Assembly (NCBI GenBank): GCA_003513005.1
Contig: DOTD01000044.1
Coordinates: forward strand, 24,146 to 88,145
Direction: 5' to 3'
Length of the DNA stretch: 64,000 bases
DNA from: Desulfotomaculum sp.
Lineage (GTDB): Bacteria; Bacillota; Desulfotomaculia; Desulfotomaculales; Nap2-2B
Below the pieces are notes generated by a model. That model was not told where the DNA came from. It searched no databases and saw nothing but the letters and a program-made list of their open reading frames with translations. Both the position numbers and the translations under genes were made by a program. Below are positions 51,730-62,802 of this stretch, one piece after another. Within the stretch, counting starts at the first letter, position 1. Each line of letters begins with the position of its first letter.

Positions 51730-52362
51730 GTGGAATTAACGCGGCGGCAGGAGGCCATCCTGGAGATAGTCAAAAGGAACAGCCCCATTACAGGTGAGCA
51801 GATAGCGGAGCGCCTTTCTCTGACCAGGGCAACTTTGCGTCCTGATATGGCCGTGTTGACAATGACAGGCCTTTTAGGCGCCAGACCAAGAGTCGGATAT
51901 TACTATAGCGGGAAATCTCCAAACAGGGTTATTGCCGAGAAATTATTCCAAATTAAAGTAGGGGATGTGAAATCAGTCCCCGTTGTCGTCCCTGAACACT
52001 GTTCGGTCTATGATGCAATAGTGACGATTTTTACCGAGGATGTCGGAACATTATTTGTCGTCAAAGAGGGGGGATTCCTGGAGGGGGTCATTTCCCGCAA
52101 AGACTTACTGAAGAGCTCAATGGGGAACCAGGATATTCACAAGCTTCCGGTGAATGTAATAATGACACGCTGGCCGAATATAATTACTGTCGAACCTGAG
52201 GAATCCGTCTGGGCTGCAGCAAAAAAATTGATTGCGCACGAGATTGACGCTATTCCGCTGGTTCGGCCGGTGGATGACGGGAAAGGCGCCCAGGGGATGG
52301 AGGCAATTGGCCGCTTTTCAAAGACGAACATTATTCGTTTATTTGTAGGTCTGGGTGAATAA
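51730..52362 (+). CDS. ccpN: CcpN-like regulator: HTH plus two CBS domains
   Basis: 210 residues. N-terminal winged HTH (LTRRQEAILEIVKRNSPITG then EQIAERLSLTRATLRPDMAV) and two CBS motifs (VVVPEHCSVYDAIVTIFTED, ITVEPEESVWAAAKKLIAHE) that bind adenine nucleotides. In B. subtilis CcpN represses gluconeogenic genes and is sensitive to ATP/ADP. GTG start with AGGGGT. It is directly upstream of ppsR-ppdK, so it probably controls PEP/pyruvate interconversion. Confidence 0.9.
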   Translation: MELTRRQEAILEIVKRNSPITGEQIAERLSLTRATLRPDMAVLTMTGLLGARPRVGYYYSGKSPNRVIAEKLFQIKVGDVKSVPVVVPEHCSVYDAIVTIFTEDVGTLFVVKEGGFLEGVISRKDLLKSSMGNQDIHKLPVNVIMTRWPNIITVEPEESVWAAAKKLIAHEIDAIPLVRPVDDGKGAQGMEAIGRFSKTNIIRLFVGLGE

Positions 52363-52382
52363 AAAATGGGGAGGGGTTAGTT

Positions 52383-53205
52383 ATCAGTACGAAGCCAAAA
52401 ACCCAGCCGGTTATCTATATTATTTCTGATTCAATTGGTGAAACGGCGGAACTGGTAGCATTAGCCGCGGCCAGCCAATTTAATTCCGGAAAAGTCAATA
52501 TTCGAAAAGTGCCTTATGTAAACAATCCGGAAGAGATTCCCGAAATTGTTGCGGAGGCCAGCGCATTTTCCTGTATGATTGTATATACCCTCATTCTGCC
52601 TGGTTTAAGAGAAATCCTGGAGGCAGAGGCCCTCAAATACGGCATTCCAACTGTAGATATCATGACTCCAATGCTGGATGCTTTGGGTAAAATAGAGGGC
52701 AAGCCTCCAAAATTGGAACCGGGCCTTGTCCGAAAGGTTGACGAAGATTATTTCCGTAAAGTTGAAGCTATTGATTTTGCTGTGCAAAACGATGATGGGA
52801 AAGATTCCCGGGGTTTGCTCAAGGCCGATCTAGTGATTATAGGGGTCAGCCGGACATCAAAAACGCCGTTATGTACGTATCTTGCCCATAAGAGGATTAA
52901 GGCCGCTAATGTACCGCTGACACCTGAAGTTATTCCTCCCGAGGAAATATTTAAACTGCCGCCGCATAGAGTTATTGGATTGACGATTCTTCCTCAGCAG
53001 CTGCACGAAATCCGCCAGGAACGATTAAAAGCGTTAGAATTAACCGGCAACGCCGATTATGCAAGAATGGAGCGAATTTTAAAGGAACTGGAATATGCCA
53101 AGGGTATTATGCAAAAATTAAACTGCAAGGTAATAGATGTAACAAATAAGGCAGTAGAGGAAACAGCCAGCAAAGTGCTGGAGATATACTACAGAGGTGA
53201 AAGAA

Positions 53206-53234
<29 letters not shown>
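52383..53234 (+). CDS. ppsR: PPDK regulatory kinase/phosphorylase (DUF299), with ATC start
   Basis: Reversibly phosphorylates the PPDK threonine next to the catalytic histidine, using ADP or phosphate. 283 residues. The conserved N-terminus VIYIISDSIGETAELVALAA lies upstream of the first usable GTG (52509). In the open stretch from the stop at 52356 there is no ATG, GTG or TTG before that block; ATC 52383 has GGAGGGG (52370-52376) at 6 bp. P-loop GVSRTSKTPL is intact. Its end overlaps ppdK by 29 bp. Confidence 0.92.
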
Positions 53235-55881
<2,647 letters not shown>

Positions 55882-55921
55882 AAGAAGAAGAAATAAACAG
55901 TGACTCTTAAAAAGGAAAATC

Positions 55922-56644
55922 ATGAGTAAGTATGTTGATATAACAATTATCGGAAGCGGCGTCGTAGGCCTAGCGGTCGGCGCCGCCGTTGCCGGTTTAG
56001 GGAGAGATATATACTTACTGGAGAAAAATAATAGCTTTGGGCTTGAAACCAGCAGCAGGAACAGCCAGGTAATCCATTCAGACGGGGGAGGCAATTTTAA
56101 TTTTAAAACCAGGATCCTGATTAACTGCGCCGGTCTGTACGCACAGGAAATTGCCGAAATGGCCGGTATCGACACGATTAAATCCGGATACAAGGTTTAT
56201 TACTGCAAGGGAGAATATTTTAAGGTTGCCGACAGTAAAAGCAAGATGGTCACAAGGCTGGTCTATCCTGTACCACCAATCGGGCTTACAGGTGTAGGTA
56301 TTCACGTAACTATTGATTTTGATGGCAGAATGCGCCTTGGACCAGGTGTAAAATATATTGATACAATAGATTATTCTGTTGACGAATCAAAAAAGATGCT
56401 TTTTTACGAAAACGTGAAAAGATTCCTGCCGTTTTTATCAGAAGAAGATCTAACACCGGAAATGGCGGGGATTAGGCCGAAACTGCAGGGTCCGGGACAA
56501 AAGCAAAGAGATTTTATAATTTCCCATGAGAAAGAGAAGGATTTAGCCGGATTAATCAATTTAATCGGTATTGAATCTCCAGGCCTGACAGCATCGCCTG
56601 CTATAGCTGACTTAGTAAGGAACATAGTAAGGAAAATAAATTAA
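55922..56644 (+). CDS. L-2-hydroxyglutarate-oxidase-like FAD protein, internally deleted
   Basis: 240 residues against about 370 in the LhgO-like family. Residues 1-53 give the FAD Rossmann start (ITIIGSGVVGLAVGAAVAGL, LETSSRNSQVIHS). The sequence then jumps to KTRILINCAGLYAQEIAEMA, which normally lies about 130 residues later. The C-terminal part is complete (GVGIHVTIDFDGRMRLGP, MAGIRPKLQGPG, LIGIESPGLTASPAIADLV). The frame remains open, but part of the FAD and substrate domain is missing, so it is probably inactive. ATG with AAAGG. Confidence 0.75.
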   Translation: MSKYVDITIIGSGVVGLAVGAAVAGLGRDIYLLEKNNSFGLETSSRNSQVIHSDGGGNFNFKTRILINCAGLYAQEIAEMAGIDTIKSGYKVYYCKGEYFKVADSKSKMVTRLVYPVPPIGLTGVGIHVTIDFDGRMRLGPGVKYIDTIDYSVDESKKMLFYENVKRFLPFLSEEDLTPEMAGIRPKLQGPGQKQRDFIISHEKEKDLAGLINLIGIESPGLTASPAIADLVRNIVRKIN

Positions 56645-56790
56645 AGAAGAGTAAGCCAATGACGAATTCAAGAGTAAAAATAATTATTCTGAAAGGGCAA
56701 CATCACCGAACCTGGCGGCATCACAGACTATAATAAACATGCCGGGAGCATAATAAGGTCAACTATTTTAGATAGAAAGAGTGGGGTATT

Positions 56791-57960
56791 ATGCGTATAA
56801 AGGTAAGAATAATTCTTCTGACGTCTTTGATACTGCTTCTTTTATTTGGGCTTATTGGCGCCGTGTCGGCACAGAACAAGGACACCATAACAATATCTTC
56901 TGATAAAATGATTGATGACGACTACTTTGCGGCAGGGAACAATATCACAATGCGGGGTACGATCAGCGGGGACTTTTTTGCGGCTGGAAATGATATCTGG
57001 ATACAGGGAAACCTGCAAAGGGATCTTTTTGCGGCTGGACGCAATATTTACATGGAAGGCCGGATCAATCAGAGTCTTAGAGCTGCTGGTGAAACAATTA
57101 ATGTTAACGGAAACGTAGCCGGGAATGCCCTGGTTGCGTCAAGATATCTTTCGTTTGCAGGGGGAAGTGTAACTGGCGGAAATGTACTGGCTGCTGCCGA
57201 AAAAATGCTTATAGACGGAAAAATATCAGGAAACTTTAGAGGCGCGGCGGATACAGTCACGATTTCCGGAGTGATCGATCGCAACGTTATTATCGATGCT
57301 AAACATGTGACAGTCTTAAAAGGCGCCAGGATTGGCGGAGATCTTATTTACAGGTCCTCTGCTCAGGCCGACATAGAACAAGGTGCGATTATTGGAGGCA
57401 GTGTGAAACAACTTCCAGTTGTTCCTGAGAAGACAGAGGCCTCTCAAAACAGGACCACACAAGAAATTATAGGGTGGATTTCATTACTGATCTTCACGGG
57501 AGTTTTTACTCTCTTTTTCCCATGTCCCATAATACAAGGAGCGGAAATTCTTAAAACCCAGCCCTGGAAAAGCTTGCTGCTCGGTTTGGCAGTTCTTATA
57601 ACCGGCCCAATTTTAGCTGTAGTGCTTTTTATAACTGTAATAGGAGGATATACCGGAGGCGCCGTACTTTTCGGTTATGGATTGTTTATTATAGCCGGAG
57701 CTTTTCTTGGCAAGATCTTTGCAGGTCTGCTTCTCGGTGCATATATCCTGCGCTTAATCAACAAGAGTACGCAAACTTCGCTGATGATATCCGCTCTAAC
57801 CGGTGTCGTTTTAATTAAGGCTGTTTCCTATGTGCCTTTTCTGGGGGGGCTCGTTAATTTTTTAATTTTTATCTTTGCAATGGGAGCTCTCATATATCTT
57901 GCCGGGCAGGCATGGTTGACTAAAAGGCCCGATTTCAAAATTCCTTATCCAAATCAATAA
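56791..57960 (+). CDS. Bactofilin-like beta-helix protein with membrane domain
   Basis: 389 residues. A signal or anchor segment (LTSLILLLLFGLIGAVSA) is followed by a repetitive beta-helix (residues 30-200) with recurrent FFAAGN, LFAAGR, LRAAGE and GNV/GDL steps, typical of polymer-forming bactofilin/CcmA-related or DUF8173 proteins. Residues 225-375 contain four to five hydrophobic spans (WISLLIFTGVFTLFFPC, SLLLGLAVLITGPILAVVLF, VLFGYGLFIIAGAFLG). Function is unproven; a surface or envelope scaffold is plausible. Confidence 0.75.
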   Translation: MRIKVRIILLTSLILLLLFGLIGAVSAQNKDTITISSDKMIDDDYFAAGNNITMRGTISGDFFAAGNDIWIQGNLQRDLFAAGRNIYMEGRINQSLRAAGETINVNGNVAGNALVASRYLSFAGGSVTGGNVLAAAEKMLIDGKISGNFRGAADTVTISGVIDRNVIIDAKHVTVLKGARIGGDLIYRSSAQADIEQGAIIGGSVKQLPVVPEKTEASQNRTTQEIIGWISLLIFTGVFTLFFPCPIIQGAEILKTQPWKSLLLGLAVLITGPILAVVLFITVIGGYTGGAVLFGYGLFIIAGAFLGKIFAGLLLGAYILRLINKSTQTSLMISALTGVVLIKAVSYVPFLGGLVNFLIFIFAMGALIYLAGQAWLTKRPDFKIPYPNQ

Positions 57961-57980
57961 AAGATGTCCAGAGTTACATG

Positions 57981-58020
57981 AGGCCCTGTTCCTTTTAATA
58001 GCGGACAGGGCCTTGTTTAT
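57981..58020 (+). terminator. Terminator after the bactofilin-like gene
   Basis: AGGCCCTGTTCC pairs with GGACAGGGCCT after a short AT loop and is followed by TGTTTATT. Confidence 0.7.
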
Positions 58021-58065
58021 TGTCAGAGTTTGTATTCCTTTGTAGAAATATTTGTCAAGGAATAT

Positions 58066-58787
58066 ATGTACTTAAAAAGAATAACATTTTTATCGGAAAA
58101 TTTTCCAACAACTGAGCAATACCCGTTTAACCTGGAAGCTTTTAAGCATACAAGAAATATTACCTTCCAGAGCCCGGGCACTTTCTTAATAGGAGATAAC
58201 GGGACTGGAAAATCAACGTTACTCAGGGCTATTGCCCGCAAGTGCAAAATTCATATCTGGAAGGAAGAAGACCGGCCTCAATTTCATAATAACAGGTTTT
58301 CCGAAGAGCTATACAGATATCTTGCTGTAGAGTGGGACAAGGAAGTTGTTCCCGGATCATATTTCTCATCTGAAATATTTCGTTCTTTTGCGCAAATATT
58401 GGACGAATGGGCGAGGTCTGACCCCCCGGGATATTAAAGTATTTCGGCGGGGAATCTTTGGTTACCAAATCACATGGCCAATATCATATGGCCTATTTCA
58501 AGAACAGGTACCGGATTAAGGGATTATACCTGTTGGATGAGCCGGAAAACGCTTTATCGCCAAAACGGCTGATTGAGCTTCTAGGTGTATTAAAGGAGAT
58601 GAGCCAGGGAAGTAAAGCACAATTTATTATAGCCACACATTCTCCTATGTTACTTGCTTTTCCAGCGGCGACTATCTACAGTTTTGATTACTCTCCTATA
58701 AAACAGGTGGAATATGAGGAAACGGATTACTGCCAAATTTATAAAAGTTTTATGGATGACCTGAATAAATTTTTGGATAATATCTAG
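58066..58787 (+). pseudogene. AAA/ABC-type predicted ATPase, frameshifted at a C-run
   Basis: The first frame (ATG 58066, AAGGA upstream) has Walker A GDNGTGKSTLLRAIA and ends DPPGY-stop at 58437. The second, in another frame, runs ILKYFGGESLVTKSHG to 58787 with Walker B GLYLLDEPENALSP and H-loop IATHSPMLLAFP. Adding one C to the six-C run at 58422-58427 joins them as DPPGILKYFGGES. Together they form a COG3910-like ATPase of about 240 residues. It may be a pseudogene, a homopolymer error or, less likely, a phase-variable gene. Confidence 0.75.
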
Positions 58788-58837
58788 AATGCTAAATCAA
58801 TTATTATTTAAATATTTTAAGAATTAAAAAATATTGT

Positions 58838-58865
58838 TTGTAAAAGGAGAAATCTTTATTATAAT
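58838..58865 (+). promoter_or_regulatory. Sigma-A promoter for the superoxide reductase operon
   Basis: TTGTAA (58838-58843), 16-bp spacer, perfect TATAAT (58860-58865), 50 bp before the desulfoferrodoxin ATG. Confidence 0.65.
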
Positions 58866-58915
58866 AGGTAAGAAGGGAAAAAACTACAGTATAATTTTAA
58901 AAGGAGGCATGAAAA

Positions 58916-59296
58916 ATGACGGAACAAAAACAGGTTTACAAGTGCAGTATTTGCGGGAACATTGTTGAGGTTCTTCATTCGGGGAAGGGGGAACTGGTTT
59001 GCTGTAACAAACCTATGCTGCTGTTAAAGGAGAATACGGTTGATGCTTCCTTGGAAAAGCATGTCCCGGTTATAGAAGTTACTGATGGTCGAGTTATTGT
59101 AAGAGTCGGCAGTCAGCCTCATCCAATGGAAGAGAAACATTTTATTGAATGGGTGGAACTGCTTTCTGACGGTAAAGTATACAGGCAGTTTTTGAAACCG
59201 GGAGAGAAAACAGAGGTCGAGTTTGCCATCAGTTCTAAAAATGTTACGGCAAGGGCTTACTGCAACATCCATGGCCTCTGGAGTTCTTCAGCATAA
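58916..59296 (+). CDS. dfx: Desulfoferrodoxin (superoxide reductase)
   Basis: Reduces superoxide to peroxide without making oxygen. 126 residues: N-terminal desulforedoxin centre with four cysteines (YKCSICG and VCCNKP), and the catalytic Fe(His)4Cys centre with EKHVPVIE, HPMEEKHFIEW and YCNIHGLW. ATG after AAAGGAGG. First gene of an oxygen-defence group that includes the next two genes. Confidence 0.96.
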   Translation: MTEQKQVYKCSICGNIVEVLHSGKGELVCCNKPMLLLKENTVDASLEKHVPVIEVTDGRVIVRVGSQPHPMEEKHFIEWVELLSDGKVYRQFLKPGEKTEVEFAISSKNVTARAYCNIHGLWSSSA

Positions 59297-59315
59297 CCAC
59301 AGGAGGGAAGCTGAA

Positions 59316-59822
59316 GTGTCAAACAATAATCTGATAATACGTACAGAAGTAAAAGACCGGGATGTGCAGGTGAGGGGCTGCGGCTATCCCCCGGCAAGGC
59401 TCAAGGCTATACGGAAAGGCCTGATAACGCTGCATAACTTTGAAAGGATGGCTGTTAACATATACCGCAGCCAGATTACTAAGCAGCCGGCAAAAGAGAA
59501 TATCCAGCTAATCTCGGCGATGTTGAATGAGATGACACATGTCCAGGATTTTCAGATGAAATTATATGAATTTGGATTTCGTCCAAGTATACTGAGATAT
59601 TTTTTTGCCCTGTGCGGACAAGCCATGGGTTGTTCTTCACGCATTCTGGGCATGAAAAGGGTTTTAAAGACGGATATTTGGGTAGAAAAAGAAGCTATTA
59701 AACACTATAACAAACTGATTGGTACTATCGACTGGGATCCAGATACGCGCAAAGTACTGGAAAAAAACCGTGCTGATGAGCAGGAGCACGTAAAGCGCTG
59801 GGAGAAATTATTATCTGTCTAG
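59316..59822 (+). CDS. COQ7-like ferritin-fold di-iron protein
   Basis: 168 residues. GTG 59316 has AGGAGGG 8 bp upstream and is preferred to an ATG inside dfx. Four helices carry carboxylate-bridged di-iron ligands: Glu in TLHNFERMAV, ExxH in NEMTHVQDF, Glu in WVEKEAIKHYN and ExxH in DEQEHVKRW. The family includes demethoxyubiquinone hydroxylase, but an anaerobe without ubiquinone needs another role. Its place 19 bp after dfx and just before rubrerythrin suggests oxygen or peroxide detoxification. Confidence 0.8.
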   Translation: MSNNNLIIRTEVKDRDVQVRGCGYPPARLKAIRKGLITLHNFERMAVNIYRSQITKQPAKENIQLISAMLNEMTHVQDFQMKLYEFGFRPSILRYFFALCGQAMGCSSRILGMKRVLKTDIWVEKEAIKHYNKLIGTIDWDPDTRKVLEKNRADEQEHVKRWEKLLSV

Positions 59823-59873
59823 AAATTCTCGAATTGGAACAAAATACAACTTAGCATTGAGGAGGTATTCAAG

Positions 59874-60449
59874 ATGAAAAGTTTAAAAGGCACAAAAACA
59901 GAAAGAAATCTTTTAACGGCTTTTGCCGGTGAATCACAGGCCAGAAACCGCTATACCTACTTTGCATCTGCTGCTAAAAAGAATGGTTATGAGCAGATAG
60001 CCGCAATCTTTCTTGAAACCGCAGACAATGAAAAAGAGCATGCCAAGAGGTTCTTTAAATTCTTAGAAGGCGGTAACGTTGAAATTACGGCTTCCTTCCC
60101 GGCTGGTGAAATCAAGACTGTCGGAGAAAATCTTCAAGCTGCCGCAGGCGGAGAGAAAGAAGAACACAGCCAGATTTATCCTGAATTTGCACGTATAGCG
60201 GACGAAGAGGGATTTCCTGAGATAGCGCAGGTTTTCAGGGCAGTTGCTGTTTCGGAGAAACAGCATGAAAAACGTTACCTGAAGCTTCTGGAGAACATAG
60301 AAAAGGGAATGACCTTTAAAAGGGAAGAAGTTGTCAGGTGGAAATGCAGAAACTGCGGGTATATTCACGAAGGAACCGCATCGCCGGAGATATGTCCTGC
60401 CTGCGAACATCCCCAGGCATACTTTGAGATTCTTGGAGAGAGCTATTAA
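59874..60449 (+). CDS. rbr: Rubrerythrin
   Basis: Non-haem peroxidase that reduces hydrogen peroxide in anaerobes. 191 residues: N-terminal di-iron four-helix bundle (FAGESQARNRYTYFA, ETADNEKEHAKRFF, EEHSQIYPEFARIADEEGFP, VSEKQHEKRY) and C-terminal rubredoxin-like FeS4 (KCRNCGYIHEG, CPACEHPQAYFE). ATG with GAGGAGG. A decayed second copy lies at 62803-63172. Confidence 0.97.
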   Translation: MKSLKGTKTERNLLTAFAGESQARNRYTYFASAAKKNGYEQIAAIFLETADNEKEHAKRFFKFLEGGNVEITASFPAGEIKTVGENLQAAAGGEKEEHSQIYPEFARIADEEGFPEIAQVFRAVAVSEKQHEKRYLKLLENIEKGMTFKREEVVRWKCRNCGYIHEGTASPEICPACEHPQAYFEILGESY

Positions 60450-60502
60450 ACTTAATTGAAAGCAACCTAGTTTATAAGGCGAGTCGGACAGACTGTTTGG
60501 CT

Positions 60503-60572
60503 TGTCAAGGGGACGGTTCCTTTTGACATGATTAATGATGCCTTTGCTGTCAGGAGAACCGTCCCCTTGACA
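60503..60572. repeat. REP-type palindrome
   Basis: TGTCAAGGGGACGGTTC (60503-60519) and its exact reverse complement (60556-60572) enclose a 36-bp spacer. It sits in the 226-bp gap between rubrerythrin and the LapA gene, where nothing else is seen. Confidence 0.9.
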
Positions 60573-60675
60573 CCCTTGACATGTTATTTAACTGACCTGT
60601 TGAAAGAAGCGGCTTAATAGAGTTTGTTTACAAAGCACATAGCTAAAATAATGAAATAAATGGCAGGGTGAAGTC

Positions 60676-60963
60676 ATGAAAAAATACCAGGTTTATTTTT
60701 TAATGGCGATTGTGTTTGCTGTAATAATTTTTATCTTTTCTGTACAGAATGCCGAAGGTGTATCTATTAACTTTCTCCTCTGGAAGGTACAAAACGTTTC
60801 CAAAATAGTTATAATACTTATATCTGCTTTATTAGGATCTCTGATTACAATTTGTTCAGTGTTTGTCTGGCAAATTAAAAAATGGAGTTATATCCTTCAG
60901 CTTGAAGCGCAAATCAAAGACCTTAAAAAGAAGTTGGAAGCCGGCAATCCGAAACCATCTTAA
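60676..60963 (+). CDS. LapA-domain membrane protein
   Basis: 95 residues. Two transmembrane helices (YFLMAIVFAVIIFIFSVQN and IVIILISALLGSLITICSVF) separated by NAEGVSINFLLWKV, then a basic coiled tail (LEAQIKDLKKKLEAG). This is the LapA/DUF1049 pattern seen in YrvD-like proteins; the role in Bacillota is unknown. ATG with GGGTGA. Confidence 0.85.
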   Translation: MKKYQVYFLMAIVFAVIIFIFSVQNAEGVSINFLLWKVQNVSKIVIILISALLGSLITICSVFVWQIKKWSYILQLEAQIKDLKKKLEAGNPKPS

Positions 60964-61149
60964 AAAAGAAAGCAATACATGGAAGGGTCTCGGAAACCAA
61001 AAATAACCAGCAGCATCTAGCAGGAAACAAATAGCATTAAAACCACAAACATACACAAAAAAGCTGAAAAACACGTTCCTTGATAACTTCATAGCGTTGG
61101 TTTATGGGTGGCCGGCAGGTCTAACCGGAAAAAGGCAATAATCAGCCAG

Positions 61150-61178
61150 CCCGGCAAAAACCAAATTTTTTTGCCGGG
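61150..61178. repeat. Perfect 11-bp-stem hairpin beside the transposase remnant
   Basis: CCCGGCAAAAA and TTTTTGCCGGG surround a 7-base loop. It lies 27 bp past the transposase stop in the 241-bp gap to lapA and may be its terminator or an element end. Confidence 0.6.
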
Positions 61179-61204
61179 AAAGAATCTAGGCATAGGAGCT
61201 TTAA

Positions 61205-61853
61205 CTACGCAGCCTGTTTGATTCCGATAATCTCGGCCAGCGTTACCCGGGACTGGTTAACCCAGGCATCCAGGTGCTGGTTAATCGCCCCCAGGGTGAG
61301 CCGCCAAAAGATCCTTCTTTTGCTGCGGGCCCTGGTCCTTTCCAACCGGTAGTCAATCTTCTGGCGCTTGTTCGTCCGTTCCGAGGCGCTACGCCGGGCG
61401 TACACCTTTTTCCAGGCCTTAGAATTCCGGGGTGTTTTGGAAAAAAGCCTTAAATCCCACTTAAGGCTTGGTATAGACAACTCTTCCGTACAGGGATCTG
61501 CCCGGGGAGAAAACCACAGATAATCGCCAGGATGTCGTCGCTTAAGCAGTCTTTCCACCCACGAATCAACGCTCTCTTCGTGGCACTTAACCATCATGAC
61601 CAAGGAACGCAAGAGCTCCGGCTGGTTCTTAAGCCGGGCGGCCAGTGGAGGCATAACAGGGGCCAAGTTCCCCGCGGAGTTCGTCTAAATCCAACAGCCA
61701 GAGTTTCTTGATGCCGTCTTTGTGCTGCACAATGATTTGCAGGTATACCGGCCAGCGCACCTTAAGTTCGCGTGAAGCATACTGCCGGTATCCCGAATGT
61801 GGCCGCCATTTGCCAAGCAATTTCATCCCCCCATTATTTAGTTGTACTGGCAA
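61205..61853 (-). pseudogene. Transposase 3' remnant with frameshift
   Basis: On the minus strand, a first frame (KLLGKWRPHSGYRQYASREL, KKLWLLDLDELRGELGP) breaks at a CCCC run near 61660. Removing one C continues into PVMPPLAARLKNQPELLRSL and on to the C-terminal transposase block AWKKVYARRSASERTNKRQK, RRIFWRLTLGAINQHLDAWV. That block is typical of DDE transposases with a terminal Arg/Lys-rich helix. The total of 650 bp is much less than a full gene, so the 5' part is lost. It marks a former insertion sequence. Confidence 0.75.
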
Positions 61854-61899
61854 TTAATGCCTCCAATTTGATTTTTGGGGGATGAAAAAATGTCAAGTC

Positions 61900-61922
61900 C
61901 CGAATTCACTAATCCGGGACTC
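61900..61922. other. Short hairpin in the gap before Hrb
   Basis: GTCCCG pairs with CGGGAC (7 bp with the flanking A/T) and is followed by AT-rich DNA. The rest of the 238-bp gap (61854-62091) shows no gene. Confidence 0.4.
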
Positions 61923-62091
61923 TAATTAAATATAATATTTTAATTACTCCCGATGTCTCTATCAATCACAAAATATCATGATAGCAGATATTGGGGGTGA
62001 AGCTGAAAAATTGGGGTAAAAAAAAGGCTTTAGCGGAGGCTCAAAAGAGTTTCCGAGAGGGTACATACATGATTATAGGAGGTGCAATAAG

Positions 62092-62781
62092 TTGGATTCT
62101 AAAGCATTGTACAATTTAAGCTATGGACTTTATGTTATTGCTTCAAAGAAAGAAAGCAGGCTGAACGGCCAGGTTGCCAATACGGTTTTTCAGATTTCAA
62201 GCGAACCGGTGACTATTGCAATCAGCCTTAACAAAAAGAATCTGACCAATGAATATGTCCGGGAAAGCAAAGCATTTGTTGTTTCAGTACTGTCACAGGA
62301 CGCTCCTTTATCATTAATCGGACAGTTTGGTTTCAAAAGCGGCAGGGATACTGACAAATTTAATGGTCTCAACTATTCGCTAAGTCAAAATGGAATACCA
62401 TATCTTGCCGATAATACATTGGCTTATATTAGCGCCAGGGTTATCAGTGAGATTGACGCGCTGACCCATACAGTCTTTATAGGAGAAGTTACTGAGGCAG
62501 AGGTTTTAAAAGAAGGAATTCCGATGACGTATGCCTATTATCAGCAGGTTAAAAAGGGAGGCGTGCATCAGAACGCGCCTACATACATAAAAAGCCAGGC
62601 TCAGGAAGCAGCGGCGGTAAAAGCGGGACAATTCGTCTGTTCCGTCTGTGGGTATACTTATGATCCTGAAATGGGTGATCCGGATAACGGAGTACCGGCC
62701 GGCACGCCGTTTGAAAAGCTTCCTCCAGATTGGGTTTGTCCTGTATGCGGGGCTGCGAAATCTGAATTTAAAGAAGTATAG
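62092..62781 (+). CDS. hrb: High-molecular-weight rubredoxin (flavin reductase-rubredoxin fusion)
   Basis: 229 residues. Residues 1-165 are a flavin-reductase/flavoredoxin domain (NGQVANTVFQISSEPVTIAI, FVVSVLSQDAP, TVFIGEVTEAEVL). Residues 178-229 are a rubredoxin with CSVCGYTYDPEMGDPDNGV and CPVCGAAK. In Moorella, Hrb passes NADH electrons to FprA or rubrerythrin. TTG 62092 has AGGAGGT about 9 bp upstream. A broken rubrerythrin follows 20 bp later, so the pair was once an operon. Confidence 0.94.
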   Translation: MDSKALYNLSYGLYVIASKKESRLNGQVANTVFQISSEPVTIAISLNKKNLTNEYVRESKAFVVSVLSQDAPLSLIGQFGFKSGRDTDKFNGLNYSLSQNGIPYLADNTLAYISARVISEIDALTHTVFIGEVTEAEVLKEGIPMTYAYYQQVKKGGVHQNAPTYIKSQAQEAAAVKAGQFVCSVCGYTYDPEMGDPDNGVPAGTPFEKLPPDWVCPVCGAAKSEFKEV

Positions 62782-62802
62782 CCTGCAGAGAAAGCTGCTA
62801 GG

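Noticed and set aside
59223..59315. N-terminal extension of the COQ7-like gene inside dfx
   Set aside because: GTG 59316 has a strong ribosome site, and the extension would overlap dfx without conserved sequence.
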